From Pseudoalteromonas sp. HM-SA03 (GTDB lineage: Bacteria > Pseudomonadota > Gammaproteobacteria > Enterobacterales > Alteromonadaceae): a stretch of 51,144 nt of DNA. A program made the position numbers and the translations under genes. Below the pieces are notes generated by a model. It did no database searches, was not told the origin of the DNA, and saw nothing but the letters and a program-made list of their open reading frames with translations. This document shows, piece by piece, positions 1 through 8,714 of the stretch. The first letter of the stretch is position 1; each line of letters opens with the position of its first letter. The stretch lies in NCBI RefSeq assembly GCF_002289345.1, contig NZ_NSDG01000048.1, forward strand, positions 58,095-109,238. The letters are read 5' to 3'.

Positions 1-54
1 GACCCCAAACTAGAGAGATACTACGTAAGATAGGTTTGCTCCAGTATGTCGGCA

Positions 55-339
55 TTATTCGCCTGCAGGCAGCACTAACTTGTCGATGAGCGTGGAAACG
101 AACTCTGCATCTTGCTGTTGCTTTGCTTCCAATGCTTGTAAATCATGACAAAGGTGTAAGGCTGCGAGTAGTAACGCATTGTGATCATTGCGAACGGTTG
201 AGCGTTTACGCATTTCTTCTACACGTCGGTCTAAAAGCGCTACGGCGTTATGCAGCGCTTCTTCTTGATCTGGCGCACATGCAAATTGATGTGACTTGCC
301 AAGTAACGTCACTGTTACTTGGTTATTCTGCTCAGACAT
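55..339 (-). CDS. zapA: Cell division protein ZapA
   Basis: ZapA binds FtsZ in the cytoplasm and cross-links its protofilaments, stabilising the Z ring. The 94-residue product has the usual family length: an N-terminal beta region carrying the TVTLLGKSHQFAC segment, then a long helix from about residue 25 that would form the dimer/tetramer coiled coil. Its ATG overlaps the stop codon of the upstream coiled-coil gene by one base (TAATG), so the two are probably translationally coupled. In many gammaproteobacteria the 6S RNA gene follows zapA; only 54 bases remain here, too few to call it. Identification is confident from sequence character and from the partner gene. Confidence 0.93.
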   Translation of the reverse strand: MSEQNNQVTVTLLGKSHQFACAPDQEEALHNAVALLDRRVEEMRKRSTVRNDHNALLLAALHLCHDLQALEAKQQQDAEFVSTLIDKLVLPAGE

Positions 340-566
340 TAGCTAGCCTGTTGAGTTTGCAACTTATCAAGTAGGCCAGATAAAGATGAACTAAATTCTT
401 TTTGCTTTTCTTCGCTTTCTAGCATTTCAAGCTGTAGGGTTTCATTTTCATCGATGAGTTTTTGATTTTGTTCTTTCAGTGCTGAAACTTCCGTTTTTAA
501 CTGGTTATTTTGGCTCAAAAGTTGGTCAATCAACTGGTCGAGTTTTTGGAGATCTTGGTTATTCAT
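339..566 (-). CDS. TIGR02449-type coiled-coil protein upstream of zapA
   Basis: This small, highly charged protein of about 75 residues is almost entirely heptad-like helix, rich in Leu, Gln, Glu and Lys, and it is coupled to zapA by a TAATG overlap. Small coiled-coil proteins of the TIGR02449 type are found directly upstream of zapA in other gammaproteobacteria, so a role linked to the divisome is plausible but unproven. The start is uncertain: in-frame ATGs lie at 611, 596, 578 and 566 and none has a strong Shine-Dalgarno sequence. I chose 566 because the coiled coil begins just after it and a GAG lies about nine bases upstream. Confidence 0.75.
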   Translation of the reverse strand: MNNQDLQKLDQLIDQLLSQNNQLKTEVSALKEQNQKLIDENETLQLEMLESEEKQKEFSSSLSGLLDKLQTQQAS

Positions 567-799
567 TAATGCGCTCATATGACTGTGATTTGTCATGCAA
601 ATGTAAAACAAAGCGGCTAAGGATGCTAGTGTTTACGCGACTTTCTGCTGATTTTTCTCAACTTTTAAGAGATAATGCCGATATTGGAATATTTTGTTCA
701 GAAGTGATTCAGTCTAAAGTTAAAAATTGATGAATCATTGCTCAAATTTAGCTCAGGTTTATTTACCTGTGTTGTTATTATTTTTATCAAGGCGGGGTT

Positions 800-1642
800 A
801 TGCTCAGTTACCGACATTCTTTTCATGCAGGAAACCCTGCCGATGTGATCAAACATTTAGTATTAGCAGAAGCTTTGTCATACATGGCTAAAAAAGATAA
901 GCCATACGATTACGTGGATACGCACTCTGGCGCTGGTTTTTTCGAGCTAGCGAGCAGTGATGCACAAAAAACTCAGGAATATCTGCAAGGCATCGCTAAG
1001 CTTTGGAATTATTCAGGACCCGTGTCGGCAATTAGCGATTATGTGGCACTAATCAAGTCTTTTAACGAAGGCGATAAACTAAGCCATTATCCCGGTTCCC
1101 CTAAGGTGGCAGAGCACTTCTTGCGTCGTCAGGATAACGGCTGGTTTTTTGAGCTACATCCAAAAGATCTTGAGCTGTTAAAGCAAAATACGGCACATAA
1201 AAAGTCACTACGCGTCACTGGGAGTGATGGTTTTAAAGGGCTATTAGGATTGGTGCCTCCGGCTTCACGTAGAGCCTGTGTGCTAATGGATCCTCCTTAT
1301 GAAATCAAATCCGATTATGATGTTGCGGTCAAAAGCATTATAAAAGCGCACAAAAAGTTTGATTCCGGCGTCTATATGATCTGGTATCCCGTTGTTGACC
1401 GTGAACGCATTGATGCAATGGAGTCGAGCCTGATTGAATCTGGAGTGCGTAATATTCAAGTGTTTGAACTTGCCACCCGCGCAGATACCCAAGAACGAGG
1501 CATGACGGCTTCAGGAATGATGGTGATCAATCCGCCTTGGACCTTAAAGAAAACTATGGATAAAGTGTTGCCTGAGCTGGTTTCGTTATTGGCTGAGGGT
1601 GATGGTGCGTTTTATCGCAGCATTCAATTAGTAGAAGAATAG
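800..1642 (+). CDS. rlmJ: 23S rRNA (adenine2030-N6)-methyltransferase RlmJ
   Basis: RlmJ uses S-adenosylmethionine to methylate N6 of A2030 in 23S rRNA. The 280-residue protein has the family length. It opens with the typical MLSYRHSFHAGNPADVIKH segment (19 residues) and carries the DPPYE motif near residue 165, which is the [DN]PP[YF] catalytic motif of amino-methyltransferases. AGGCGGGG just upstream of the ATG is a good ribosome binding site. It is a single gene transcribed away from zapA. Its 3' side holds a hairpin arm that appears to be interrupted by the 269-bp palindromic element described separately. Confidence 0.93.
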   Translation: MLSYRHSFHAGNPADVIKHLVLAEALSYMAKKDKPYDYVDTHSGAGFFELASSDAQKTQEYLQGIAKLWNYSGPVSAISDYVALIKSFNEGDKLSHYPGSPKVAEHFLRRQDNGWFFELHPKDLELLKQNTAHKKSLRVTGSDGFKGLLGLVPPASRRACVLMDPPYEIKSDYDVAVKSIIKAHKKFDSGVYMIWYPVVDRERIDAMESSLIESGVRNIQVFELATRADTQERGMTASGMMVINPPWTLKKTMDKVLPELVSLLAEGDGAFYRSIQLVEE

Positions 1643-1650
1643 TAAAAATA

Positions 1651-1963
1651 AACTGCTAAGCTATCTAGGGCCTGTTTACCTTTCAAGTTTGTTCTTGCAG
1701 CAGTTTGATTGGTATTTGTACAAGGCAGAGCCTGCGTAGCATAGTTATTCTATGTGAGTCAGGCGATAACACAGTAGAAATGCTAATCAAGCGCTGCCCT
1801 TTGGGTTCACCTGAGTGCGCTTTGTTCATTGTTGCTCAACTTTTGCCTAGATTACTAGGCGGCAAGTCGAGCGTCGCGACCAAAACACACTCAGGAGAAC
1901 AAAAATCAAACAGCAAAGATCAACAGGCCCTAGTCGATAAAGTATTGAAGAGACTTAGCAGTT
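1651..1963. terminator. Probable bidirectional terminator hairpin split by an inserted element
   Basis: The 10-base arm AACTGCTAAG (1651-1660) is the exact reverse complement of CTTAGCAGTT (1954-1963). An A-rich run precedes the left arm and a T-rich run follows the right arm, and the position between convergent genes fits a bidirectional intrinsic terminator. The arms are 293 bases apart because the palindromic element at 1665-1933 lies between them. I infer insertion into the terminator loop. Confidence 0.5.
1665..1933. repeat. 269-bp palindromic, MITE-like element with 12-bp terminal inverted repeats
   Basis: The ends are CTAGGGCCTGTT (1665-1676) and AACAGGCCCTAG (1922-1933), exact reverse complements. 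Inside are two long imperfect hairpins. Arm A (1697-1797) pairs 1697-1717 with 1777-1797 and has the apical stem CATAG-TTATT-CTATG at 1740-1754. Arm B (1805-1900) pairs 1805-1827 with 1878-1900 (19 of 23 positions) and has the apical stem GCCTAG-ATTA-CTAGGC at 1845-1860. The whole folds into a closed three-way junction. No transposase is encoded and I saw no second copy in this window. It could be a non-autonomous mobile element or a structured RNA gene. A target duplication is not evident. Confidence 0.6.
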
Positions 1964-1978
1964 TATCTTAGGGCGTCG

Positions 1979-2548
1979 TTATTTCTTAACAAACTTTGTT
2001 AAAATAACGATGTTTTGACCTTCTACACGGCCTTCAATATGCTCTGGGTTTGAAGGCGAGAGGCGAATGTTACGTACCGCAGTGCCGCGTTTTGCAACTA
2101 GGCTACTACCTTTAACATCCAAGTCTTTAATCAAGGTCACTGTGTCACCAGCGCTCAGCTTCACCCCGTTACTGTCTAGGTGAACAAGGTCGTCATCCTC
2201 TGCAAGTGCTTGATCAGCCCATGCTCGAGTCTCATCTTCTAGATACAACATGTCCAATGCATCTTGAGCCCAGCCATTATCCGGCGCAAGGCGCTTAAGC
2301 ATACGGTAGGCAACAACCTGAACAGCAGGAACTTGGCTCCACATACTATCGTTTAAACAGTGCCAATGGTTGGCTTCGATATCCTGTTGACCTTCAACCT
2401 GTGGTTTGCACTGGCTACAAAGATAAACACATTTGTCAGAATGCGCCTCGGCGACTGGTGGTACTTCGTATACTTCGAGACCATTCGTTGAGGTACATAG
2501 CTCACATTGATTGTTACTGCGCTCAGCAAGCGCGGCAGCGATAGTCAT
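1979..2548 (-). CDS. PhnA/YjdM-like zinc-ribbon protein
   Basis: The 189-residue cytoplasmic protein has an N-terminal region with Cys pairs (CELC near residue 16 and CSQC near residue 45) resembling a zinc ribbon. It ends in the small beta domain typical of PhnA/YjdM proteins, with the LIKDLDVKGSSLVAKRGT segment close to the C terminus. E. coli YjdM is only about 111 residues; the longer form, with an extra middle segment (about residues 60-120), is known in marine gammaproteobacteria. Despite the historical name, the E. coli protein is not a proven phosphonate enzyme, so function remains open. It converges on rlmJ, with the palindromic element between them. Confidence 0.8.
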   Translation of the reverse strand: MTIAAALAERSNNQCELCTSTNGLEVYEVPPVAEAHSDKCVYLCSQCKPQVEGQQDIEANHWHCLNDSMWSQVPAVQVVAYRMLKRLAPDNGWAQDALDMLYLEDETRAWADQALAEDDDLVHLDSNGVKLSAGDTVTLIKDLDVKGSSLVAKRGTAVRNIRLSPSNPEHIEGRVEGQNIVILTKFVKK

Positions 2549-2655
2549 AATGATTTCCCAAGCTGTAAAAGCGCCATTATACCAAATGCGTCAATTGATG
2601 CTCAATTTATGGGAGGAATTTATGCGTATAACTTGATCTATCTTCAGAGCAGAGG

Positions 2656-3393
2656 TTATCTGCCACCTTTTGCGTGTATAGGTAATTGTGAAATATACTG
2701 TTGTTCTATTTTTTCGATTTCACCAGAGAGTTTAAGTTGTGCGATAGCTTGATTTATCCGCTTAAGCAATCCTTGATGCTTAGCTAACAGGCGTAGCTGC
2801 AACATCCCTTCTGAATGTAGTTGGTTGAAGCTAAATGCAATGCCAAGTTGTTCTGACCAATATAATGCGGGTAAATCGCCAATAATAATATGTTCAATCC
2901 GGCGCAAATTTAAGGCCAGCAGTAATTCTTTTTCGGATGCGAAATCAACCCGCTCGAATAGTTGGTCATCATGGTAGTAGTAGCCTCTCACTGTGCCAAC
3001 TTCGATACCCGCTAGAGTTAATACAGGTGGTTGAGACTGGCGAGTAACGACGTACTCTTTAATAGGAAGGATAGGGTCTGAGTAGATAAATCTATCGTCT
3101 TGCTTTTGCTGCTCGTTCAGCCAATCTGGACTGATGATATCAAAATCAATTTGTTGCTTCTCTAAATAAAAATTGGTGCGCTTTGCTGGGAGAAGCAGGT
3201 TTTCGCCTTTAATCTTTGCTTTTACTAAAATGGCTTCCACCATTTCGGGCAGGATCCCAGGCGCATCTTCGCTGTGAGTAAAATAAGGGTAAAAGCTTCC
3301 CGAGCCACTTAAACTGTACTTTAAGTAGGGGACTTGCTCTGCCTTAGTCAAACCGGCAAAGGCAAATAACCAGACTATCAAAACTTGCTTCAT
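2656..3393 (-). CDS. Periplasmic solute-binding protein, family 3-like (orphan)
   Basis: The 245-residue product begins with a signal peptide (MKQVLIVWLFAFAGLTKA, cleavage after about residue 18). Its layout fits a type-II periplasmic binding fold of the SBP_bac_3 kind: an N-terminal lobe, a VGTVRGYYYHD segment in the second lobe, and a C-terminal helix ending in KLSGEIEKIEQQYISQL. No transporter permease or ATPase is nearby, so it may be an orphan sensor or binding protein rather than part of an uptake system. The ligand cannot be read from the sequence. It is divergent from the EAL-HDOD gene. Confidence 0.75.
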   Translation of the reverse strand: MKQVLIVWLFAFAGLTKAEQVPYLKYSLSGSGSFYPYFTHSEDAPGILPEMVEAILVKAKIKGENLLLPAKRTNFYLEKQQIDFDIISPDWLNEQQKQDDRFIYSDPILPIKEYVVTRQSQPPVLTLAGIEVGTVRGYYYHDDQLFERVDFASEKELLLALNLRRIEHIIIGDLPALYWSEQLGIAFSFNQLHSEGMLQLRLLAKHQGLLKRINQAIAQLKLSGEIEKIEQQYISQLPIHAKGGR

Positions 3394-3602
3394 GCACTCA
3401 TCTTAGCTTAACTTTTCTTAGACAGGCAAGCCACTGGCATTCTGTGAATTAAAAGCCTACTCTTTATAAGGACTTAGTTTAATAAGTTGGTAACTTTTAG
3501 TTATAAGTGTTGTAAAATAGCGAAAATTTTTTATTGCTCGGCGCGTTACCATATTATACGCTCCGTGATACGTGGTTTCCTTTTACTTAGTAAAGGATAC
3601 GA

Positions 3603-4880
3603 ATGTTAATGAGTGGTCCGGTGACTGAAGTACGTAAATCAGCAGTGCAGTATATTGCACGACAGGCCATTTTACGGCCAGATCAAGAAGTCTTTGCCTA
3701 TGAGTTGCTCTACAGAGACTCAGATAACAATGCTTTCCCAGTTGGGGTGAGCGATGGGCAAGCGACTGGGCGAATGTTTTTTAACTCCTTAATGTTTATC
3801 GGTGTAGACCGTTTGGCTGCGGGGCGGCTTGCCTTTATAAACCTATCCGACGAATCGTTACTGCAGGAGTTACCAAGCTTATTAGCGCCACAGAAAATAG
3901 TGGTGGAAATCGTTGAGCGTTCTAAAAATATTCCTTCACTGGTAAATACGGTGACTAAGTTAACAGAGAAAGGCTACCGATTTGCGCTAGATGACTACGA
4001 CGGCACGTCAAAATGGGAGCCGTTGTTACCACTCATGGAATTCGTCAAAATTGAGGTTGATCAGCCAATTATAAAAACCAATATGGCGGTAAAAAAGCTC
4101 AAGCGTCAGTATCCAGATATTAAGGTTATTGTTGAGCGTATTGAAACAAAAGAAGAGTTCGAGATCATCAAATCATCTGGAGCAGACTTTTTTCAAGGTT
4201 TCTTTTTCGCCAAGCCTGAAATGCTCAACCATGGCAACGTAGAACCGTCGAAAATGGTGGTGTTTCAGCTGCTACAAGCAACAGCCAGAAAGTCTTTATG
4301 CTTCAAAGAAATACAAACTAGAGTAAGCAAAGATCTGAGTTTAACCACGCGATTGCTTAAACTTGCGAACGCGAAAGCAGGTGAAGACAGATTAGAAATT
4401 AAGTCTATCTCTCAGGCGGTTGTGTATTTAGGTGAAGATGCAATTAGGCAGTTTGTTAAAGTACTCGCGTTGAGCGAATTGGGTTCAGATAAACCCAGTG
4501 AGCTGACAAGAATGGGGTTAACTCGTGCTAAGTTTGTGGAAACATTTTTGCAGCCTGGGGGTGAAGAAATGGCAGAAACCGGCTATTTGCTTGGTCTTAT
4601 ATCCATCCTTGATGTGATCCTTGATGTGGATTTATCTGTGATTGCGGCTGAGTTTTCTCTCGATGATTCGCTTTCCAGCGCGTTACTGAGTTATCAAGGG
4701 TTGCTTGGTGGAGCGCTACGTTTAGCATTTGAAATTGAGCTCAACGACTGGCGAGAGGCAGAGCTTATTTTACAAGCCATTCGACCTGCAACACCGACCA
4801 ATTACCTTTATGATATGGCACTTTCTAGCCGAGCCTACGCAGATGAAATCCTCTCTATTGTGGCAGGTGATGAACTGTAG
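3603..4880 (+). CDS. EAL-HDOD domain protein (degenerate EAL, YuxH type)
   Basis: The 425-residue protein has an EAL-like domain (about 10-215) followed by an HDOD domain (about 200-400). The EAL signature is altered: YELL replaces E-A-L, LDDYDG replaces DDFGTG and VERIE replaces AEGVE, while FQGFFFAKP is kept. Catalytic c-di-GMP hydrolysis is therefore doubtful and a binding or scaffold role is more likely. HDOD domains resemble HD hydrolases without the metal site and usually act in signalling. AAAGGA lies eight bases before the chosen ATG; a second in-frame ATG follows two codons later. The gene is monocistronic and ends against the convergent ppx. Confidence 0.88.
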   Translation: MLMSGPVTEVRKSAVQYIARQAILRPDQEVFAYELLYRDSDNNAFPVGVSDGQATGRMFFNSLMFIGVDRLAAGRLAFINLSDESLLQELPSLLAPQKIVVEIVERSKNIPSLVNTVTKLTEKGYRFALDDYDGTSKWEPLLPLMEFVKIEVDQPIIKTNMAVKKLKRQYPDIKVIVERIETKEEFEIIKSSGADFFQGFFFAKPEMLNHGNVEPSKMVVFQLLQATARKSLCFKEIQTRVSKDLSLTTRLLKLANAKAGEDRLEIKSISQAVVYLGEDAIRQFVKVLALSELGSDKPSELTRMGLTRAKFVETFLQPGGEEMAETGYLLGLISILDVILDVDLSVIAAEFSLDDSLSSALLSYQGLLGGALRLAFEIELNDWREAELILQAIRPATPTNYLYDMALSSRAYADEILSIVAGDEL

Positions 4881-4996
4881 TTCTCACCTGACAGTGTGAG
4901 AAGGTAAGTAACCTGAGTTGTGGATAATTAGCGTTTTTCTAGCAATCTACTTTAGCCCTAACTGCATTGAATTCTCTTCCAATAGCCAACGATTAC

Positions 4997-6481
4997 TTAT
5001 CCAAAGCTCAGGTTAAACTGAATACCTATTGTTTTTAAATAGTTTTGTTCTTGCTCTAAATCAGCTTGAAACAACGAATGTGACTCGAGCCACTCAGTTG
5101 CAATGTGAAGTATCAAAGCATTATCAACGGCTGTAATACTTAATTCGGGAAGTTGGTCTTGTTGGCGTTTTTGGTTTACTAAAACGCTGAGACGAAACAC
5201 AGCCAAAACACGGTTAAAGTGTGTTAGTTCTTCGTCGATTAACTCTGTTAACTCTGGCATTTTTATCTTTTTTCGATAAAAGCGTAAAAGTGCACTTAGC
5301 CTTAATTGCTGGGCTTGAGTAAAGCCCGGAAGTTGACTGTGCCTGACAATATAAGCGCCGTGTTTATGCATGCCGGAAGAGTTAATGGCAAGCCCAACTT
5401 CGTGGAGTTTTGCTGCCCAACATAACATTTCGACATCATAAGGGGATAGTTGCCAGTGCTCTTTTAGTTGCGTGGTAAACAGCTTGATGGTTTCACAAAT
5501 ATTTTCGGCATGCTGCTTATCAATATTATAGTGATCGCTGAACGTGTTAATTGTGCGGGTACGAATATCAAACTCGTCGGTTTGATGCATTTCAAACAAT
5601 AAACCTTCTCGCAATGCATATTCACTAAGGCGCATGCGCTCGAGCCCTAACTGTCTAAACAGTGCTATCAATACAGCAAGGCCGCCAGCAATACTGGTTT
5701 TTCGCTCTTCAGGTAGTGCTTTTAAGGAGACGTTATCTATGTGCCCTGCATCAATAAATAACTGCTTAATTTGCTCCAAAATAGGCAGGGTAATTTCATC
5801 GGTTTGAGTGAGTTCGTGAACCATGGCCGCAATCGCCTTAATAGTACCTGAAGTACCGATAACGGTATTCCAGCCTAGTCTTAAGTAGCCCGCGGTAATA
5901 CTCTCAATTTGTTGCTCTGCTTTTATTTCTGCTTTTTTGAATCGCTTTGCAGATAGCTTACCGTCGGCAAAGTAGGCTTTTTGCATGGTCACGCAGCCCA
6001 CATTGCGGCTACTTAACAGTTTGTGTGTAAGGTGCTGACCAATAACTAATTCTGTGCTGCCTCCACCAATGTCGATAACCAAGCGGTTATGACTGTCATG
6101 TTCATGATTGGCAACCCCTTGGTAAATAAGACGAGCTTCTTCTTGGCCTGAAATCACATTGATTGGATATGGAAAAACTTGTTTTGCCTTAGCGAGAAAA
6201 TAATTAAGGTTTTTGCAGTTTCGCAGCGTATAGGTTGCTACTACTTGCACGGACTCTCTCGGAAAATCATGTAGTGTCGTCGCAAATTGCGAGAGGGTAT
6301 CTAATGCTCGGGCGATCGCGTCGTCACTTAAATTAAAATCATCATCAAGGCCCGCGGCCAAGTACACACGCTGCTTTTCTTTATGGAGGAGTTGAAGGCG
6401 ACCATCTACTTCTCTTGCTACAACAAGGTGAAAACTATTCGAACCTAAGTCCACTGCGGCAATAGAAGGGTAGTCGCGCAT
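4997..6481 (-). CDS. ppx: Exopolyphosphatase (Ppx/GppA family)
   Basis: Ppx removes terminal phosphates from polyphosphate; the related GppA also hydrolyses pppGpp. The 494-residue product has both actin-like phosphate-binding motifs, AVDLGSNSFHLVV near residue 9 and VIDIGGGSTELVIG near 140, followed by the C-terminal HD-like helical region (EVGLAINSSGMHKHGAY near 363). The length equals that of E. coli GppA, but position 17 bases after ppk in the same direction argues for the polyphosphate role. It should share the Pho-box promoter in front of ppk. Confidence 0.9.
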   Translation of the reverse strand: MRDYPSIAAVDLGSNSFHLVVAREVDGRLQLLHKEKQRVYLAAGLDDDFNLSDDAIARALDTLSQFATTLHDFPRESVQVVATYTLRNCKNLNYFLAKAKQVFPYPINVISGQEEARLIYQGVANHEHDSHNRLVIDIGGGSTELVIGQHLTHKLLSSRNVGCVTMQKAYFADGKLSAKRFKKAEIKAEQQIESITAGYLRLGWNTVIGTSGTIKAIAAMVHELTQTDEITLPILEQIKQLFIDAGHIDNVSLKALPEERKTSIAGGLAVLIALFRQLGLERMRLSEYALREGLLFEMHQTDEFDIRTRTINTFSDHYNIDKQHAENICETIKLFTTQLKEHWQLSPYDVEMLCWAAKLHEVGLAINSSGMHKHGAYIVRHSQLPGFTQAQQLRLSALLRFYRKKIKMPELTELIDEELTHFNRVLAVFRLSVLVNQKRQQDQLPELSITAVDNALILHIATEWLESHSLFQADLEQEQNYLKTIGIQFNLSFG

Positions 6482-6498
6482 ATATTCTTCCTCAACGG

Positions 6499-8607
6499 TT
6501 ATTCTTTCGCTTCATTTAATTGGTGTAACTCCCATTTTTTTAAATGGTCATAAATCGCGATCTGAGAGCGAATTTTTTTACGGTTACCTCGGCGAACGTA
6601 CAGATTCTTCTGTTCGGCGTCAATAATTCTGGCTTTGGTGCGATCTTTAAACTGCAGTTCAATAATATCGATAATTAGTTTCTTCAAATGCTCGGCATAA
6701 ATAGGCGTGCCTACTTCAACACGGTGGTCGAGGTTACGGGTCATCCAGTCTGCTGACGAAATATACACCTTGGGGTCGCCGTTATTATCGAAAATCATCA
6801 CTCGCGGGTGCTCTAAGAAACGATCGACGATACTAATGATCTTTATATTATCGCTAAACTGTGTAAGGCCTGGTACAAGGGCACACATACCTCGCACAAT
6901 GAGGCGGATCTTGACGCCTTTACGTGATGCTTCGTAAAGCTTATCAACGAGCTGCTTATCAACTAAATTATTGATCTTAATTGTTACTTTTCCTATTCTT
7001 CCTTGCTCTGCATGAGTTATCTCTTCATCGATCAACTCTACAATTCGACTACGCGCATTGATGGGTGAAATCATCAGGTGTTCGAATTTAAACGGCAGAT
7101 AACTACTCTCAATAAAGCGAAACACGCTATCACATTCTTCCGTAATATCTGGGTGTTTGGTAAACAGACTGAAATCAGTATAAATCCGAGCAGTTTTTTC
7201 GTGGAAGTTACCCGTACCTATGTGTGCATATTTGACAATTTTGCCTTTTTCCCGACGGTGAACCACACAAAGCTTACTATGGACCTTAAGCGCCGGTATG
7301 CCAATCATGACCTTAATACCGTATTCACTCATGAGTTTTGCCCATTCAATATTGTTTTGCTCATCAAAGCGGGCTTTCAATTCAACCATCACGGTGACTT
7401 TTTTGCCATTCTTTGCCGCATTGATCAATGAAGCGATCAACCGAGATTGCTTTGCCACGCGATAAATGTTGACCTTGATTTGTGTCACTCTAGGATCAAA
7501 CGCTGCTTGACGGATATATTCCAACATGTGATTAAAGGTGTGGTAGGGGTAATACAGCAAGATATCTTGAACTGAAATCGCGCGAAAGACGCTGCTATAT
7601 TTTGAAAAGGCTGCACTTTTAAGCGGCGGCAATGGTTTGTTTTCTAGATAGCCGCGCCCAACATTTGGAAAAGAAATAAAATCTCTGAAATTGCGATATC
7701 TACCGCCAGGGATCATGGCATCTTGACCTGTCACCCCTAAACGCTTTTTCATCAACTTAAGCATTTCTTCAGGCATTGATTCTTCGTAAACTAAACGTAC
7801 CGGCTCGGCATATAAACGCTGTTTGAGGCCTTTAGACATGGTATCTAACACACCTTCTTCTAGCTCATCATCTAAGTTGTACTCAGCGTCACGAGTGAGC
7901 TTCATCGAATAGGCTTCAATGCGCTCAAATTTGAAAAAGCTTTTAAACACATCGGCAATAAAAAATCGAATAACGTCATCGAGCAATACGATAGTTTTAT
8001 GTCTTCGGGTTTTTTCTGGTGGCAGCTGGACAAAACGGTTCAGACGGTCAGTCGGGACTTCCAAAAAGGCATGATGTTGCTTTTCGCCATTTAACTCCAC
8101 AAATAGGTGGGTCATAGTGTCGTTGATGTTGTCAGAATAGTCCTTACTTTCGTTAATCATCATTGGCAATAGATGAGGCAGTACTTGGTCTTTAAAGTAG
8201 TTGGCCAACCAATTTTTGTGGAAATCCGATAGCGCATCTGGTTGCTTAATATGGATATGATGCTCAGTTAAATCGATGAGGATCTGGTCATAAATAACAC
8301 TAAACTTTTTACCTAGTTCCAATACTTTCTTTTGAATATCGGCGAGTAGTACTTCATCTTCATCGAAATTGGTATCAGGTAGATTATTTAATAGGATACG
8401 GCGCTTTACATCCGCAACACGAACTTGGAAAAATTCGTCTAAGTTATTGGAAAATATACCAAGAAAGCGGATCCGCTCGATGATTGGATTGCTTGGGTCT
8501 TTGGCTTCTTGTAAAACGCGTTCGTTAAAAGAGAGCCAGCTTAATTCTTTGGCAAAGTACGTGATAGTTTTATGCTCTGGAGATACGGCCTGCATGGTTC
8601 TTTCCAT
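6499..8607 (-). CDS. ppk1: Polyphosphate kinase 1
   Basis: Ppk1 polymerises the gamma-phosphate of ATP into polyphosphate, reversibly, at the inner membrane face. The 702-residue protein is colinear with E. coli Ppk: N-terminal ELSWLSFNERVLQEA, the VPGGRYHNF-like segment IPGGRYRNF near residue 300, LLYYPYHTF, the active-site histidine region YAHIGTGNFHEKTARIYTD near 440, and the second phospholipase-D-like region SSADWMTRNLDHRVE near 620. It is the first gene of ppk-ppx. The first ATG has no clear ribosome binding site; GGAAAG precedes the ATG four codons later (8595), which may be the true start. Confidence 0.96.
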   Translation of the reverse strand: MERTMQAVSPEHKTITYFAKELSWLSFNERVLQEAKDPSNPIIERIRFLGIFSNNLDEFFQVRVADVKRRILLNNLPDTNFDEDEVLLADIQKKVLELGKKFSVIYDQILIDLTEHHIHIKQPDALSDFHKNWLANYFKDQVLPHLLPMMINESKDYSDNINDTMTHLFVELNGEKQHHAFLEVPTDRLNRFVQLPPEKTRRHKTIVLLDDVIRFFIADVFKSFFKFERIEAYSMKLTRDAEYNLDDELEEGVLDTMSKGLKQRLYAEPVRLVYEESMPEEMLKLMKKRLGVTGQDAMIPGGRYRNFRDFISFPNVGRGYLENKPLPPLKSAAFSKYSSVFRAISVQDILLYYPYHTFNHMLEYIRQAAFDPRVTQIKVNIYRVAKQSRLIASLINAAKNGKKVTVMVELKARFDEQNNIEWAKLMSEYGIKVMIGIPALKVHSKLCVVHRREKGKIVKYAHIGTGNFHEKTARIYTDFSLFTKHPDITEECDSVFRFIESSYLPFKFEHLMISPINARSRIVELIDEEITHAEQGRIGKVTIKINNLVDKQLVDKLYEASRKGVKIRLIVRGMCALVPGLTQFSDNIKIISIVDRFLEHPRVMIFDNNGDPKVYISSADWMTRNLDHRVEVGTPIYAEHLKKLIIDIIELQFKDRTKARIIDAEQKNLYVRRGNRKKIRSQIAIYDHLKKWELHQLNEAKE

Positions 8608-8642
8608 AGGTACAGCTTATTTTTACAGCTTAAGCAGGGGGT

Positions 8643-8660
8643 GTGACATAATTATGACAA
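8643..8660 (-). promoter_or_regulatory. Pho box of the ppk-ppx operon
   Basis: Read on the minus strand the 18 bases are TTGTCATAATTATGTCAC, two TGTCA half-sites eleven bases apart, matching 13 of 18 positions of the E. coli PhoB consensus CTGTCATAAAACTGTCAT. Ten bases downstream is a weak -10-like TAAGCT. The location in front of polyphosphate kinase fits PhoB activation under phosphate starvation. An 11-bp inverted repeat (8654-8664 with 8677-8687) overlaps the upstream half-site. Confidence 0.6.
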
Positions 8661-8714
8661 ACACAACGCGCCTGTCGTGTTTGTCATTCAACCATCATGA
8701 GTGTAGTGTAGGTT

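Noticed and set aside
1..54. Possible start of 6S RNA downstream of zapA
   Set aside because: Position is right for ssrS in this group, but 54 bases are too few and show no recognisable 6S structure.
1705..1971. 88-residue open frame on the plus strand
   Set aside because: It lies almost wholly inside the palindromic element, has no ribosome binding site and its composition follows from the repeat arms.
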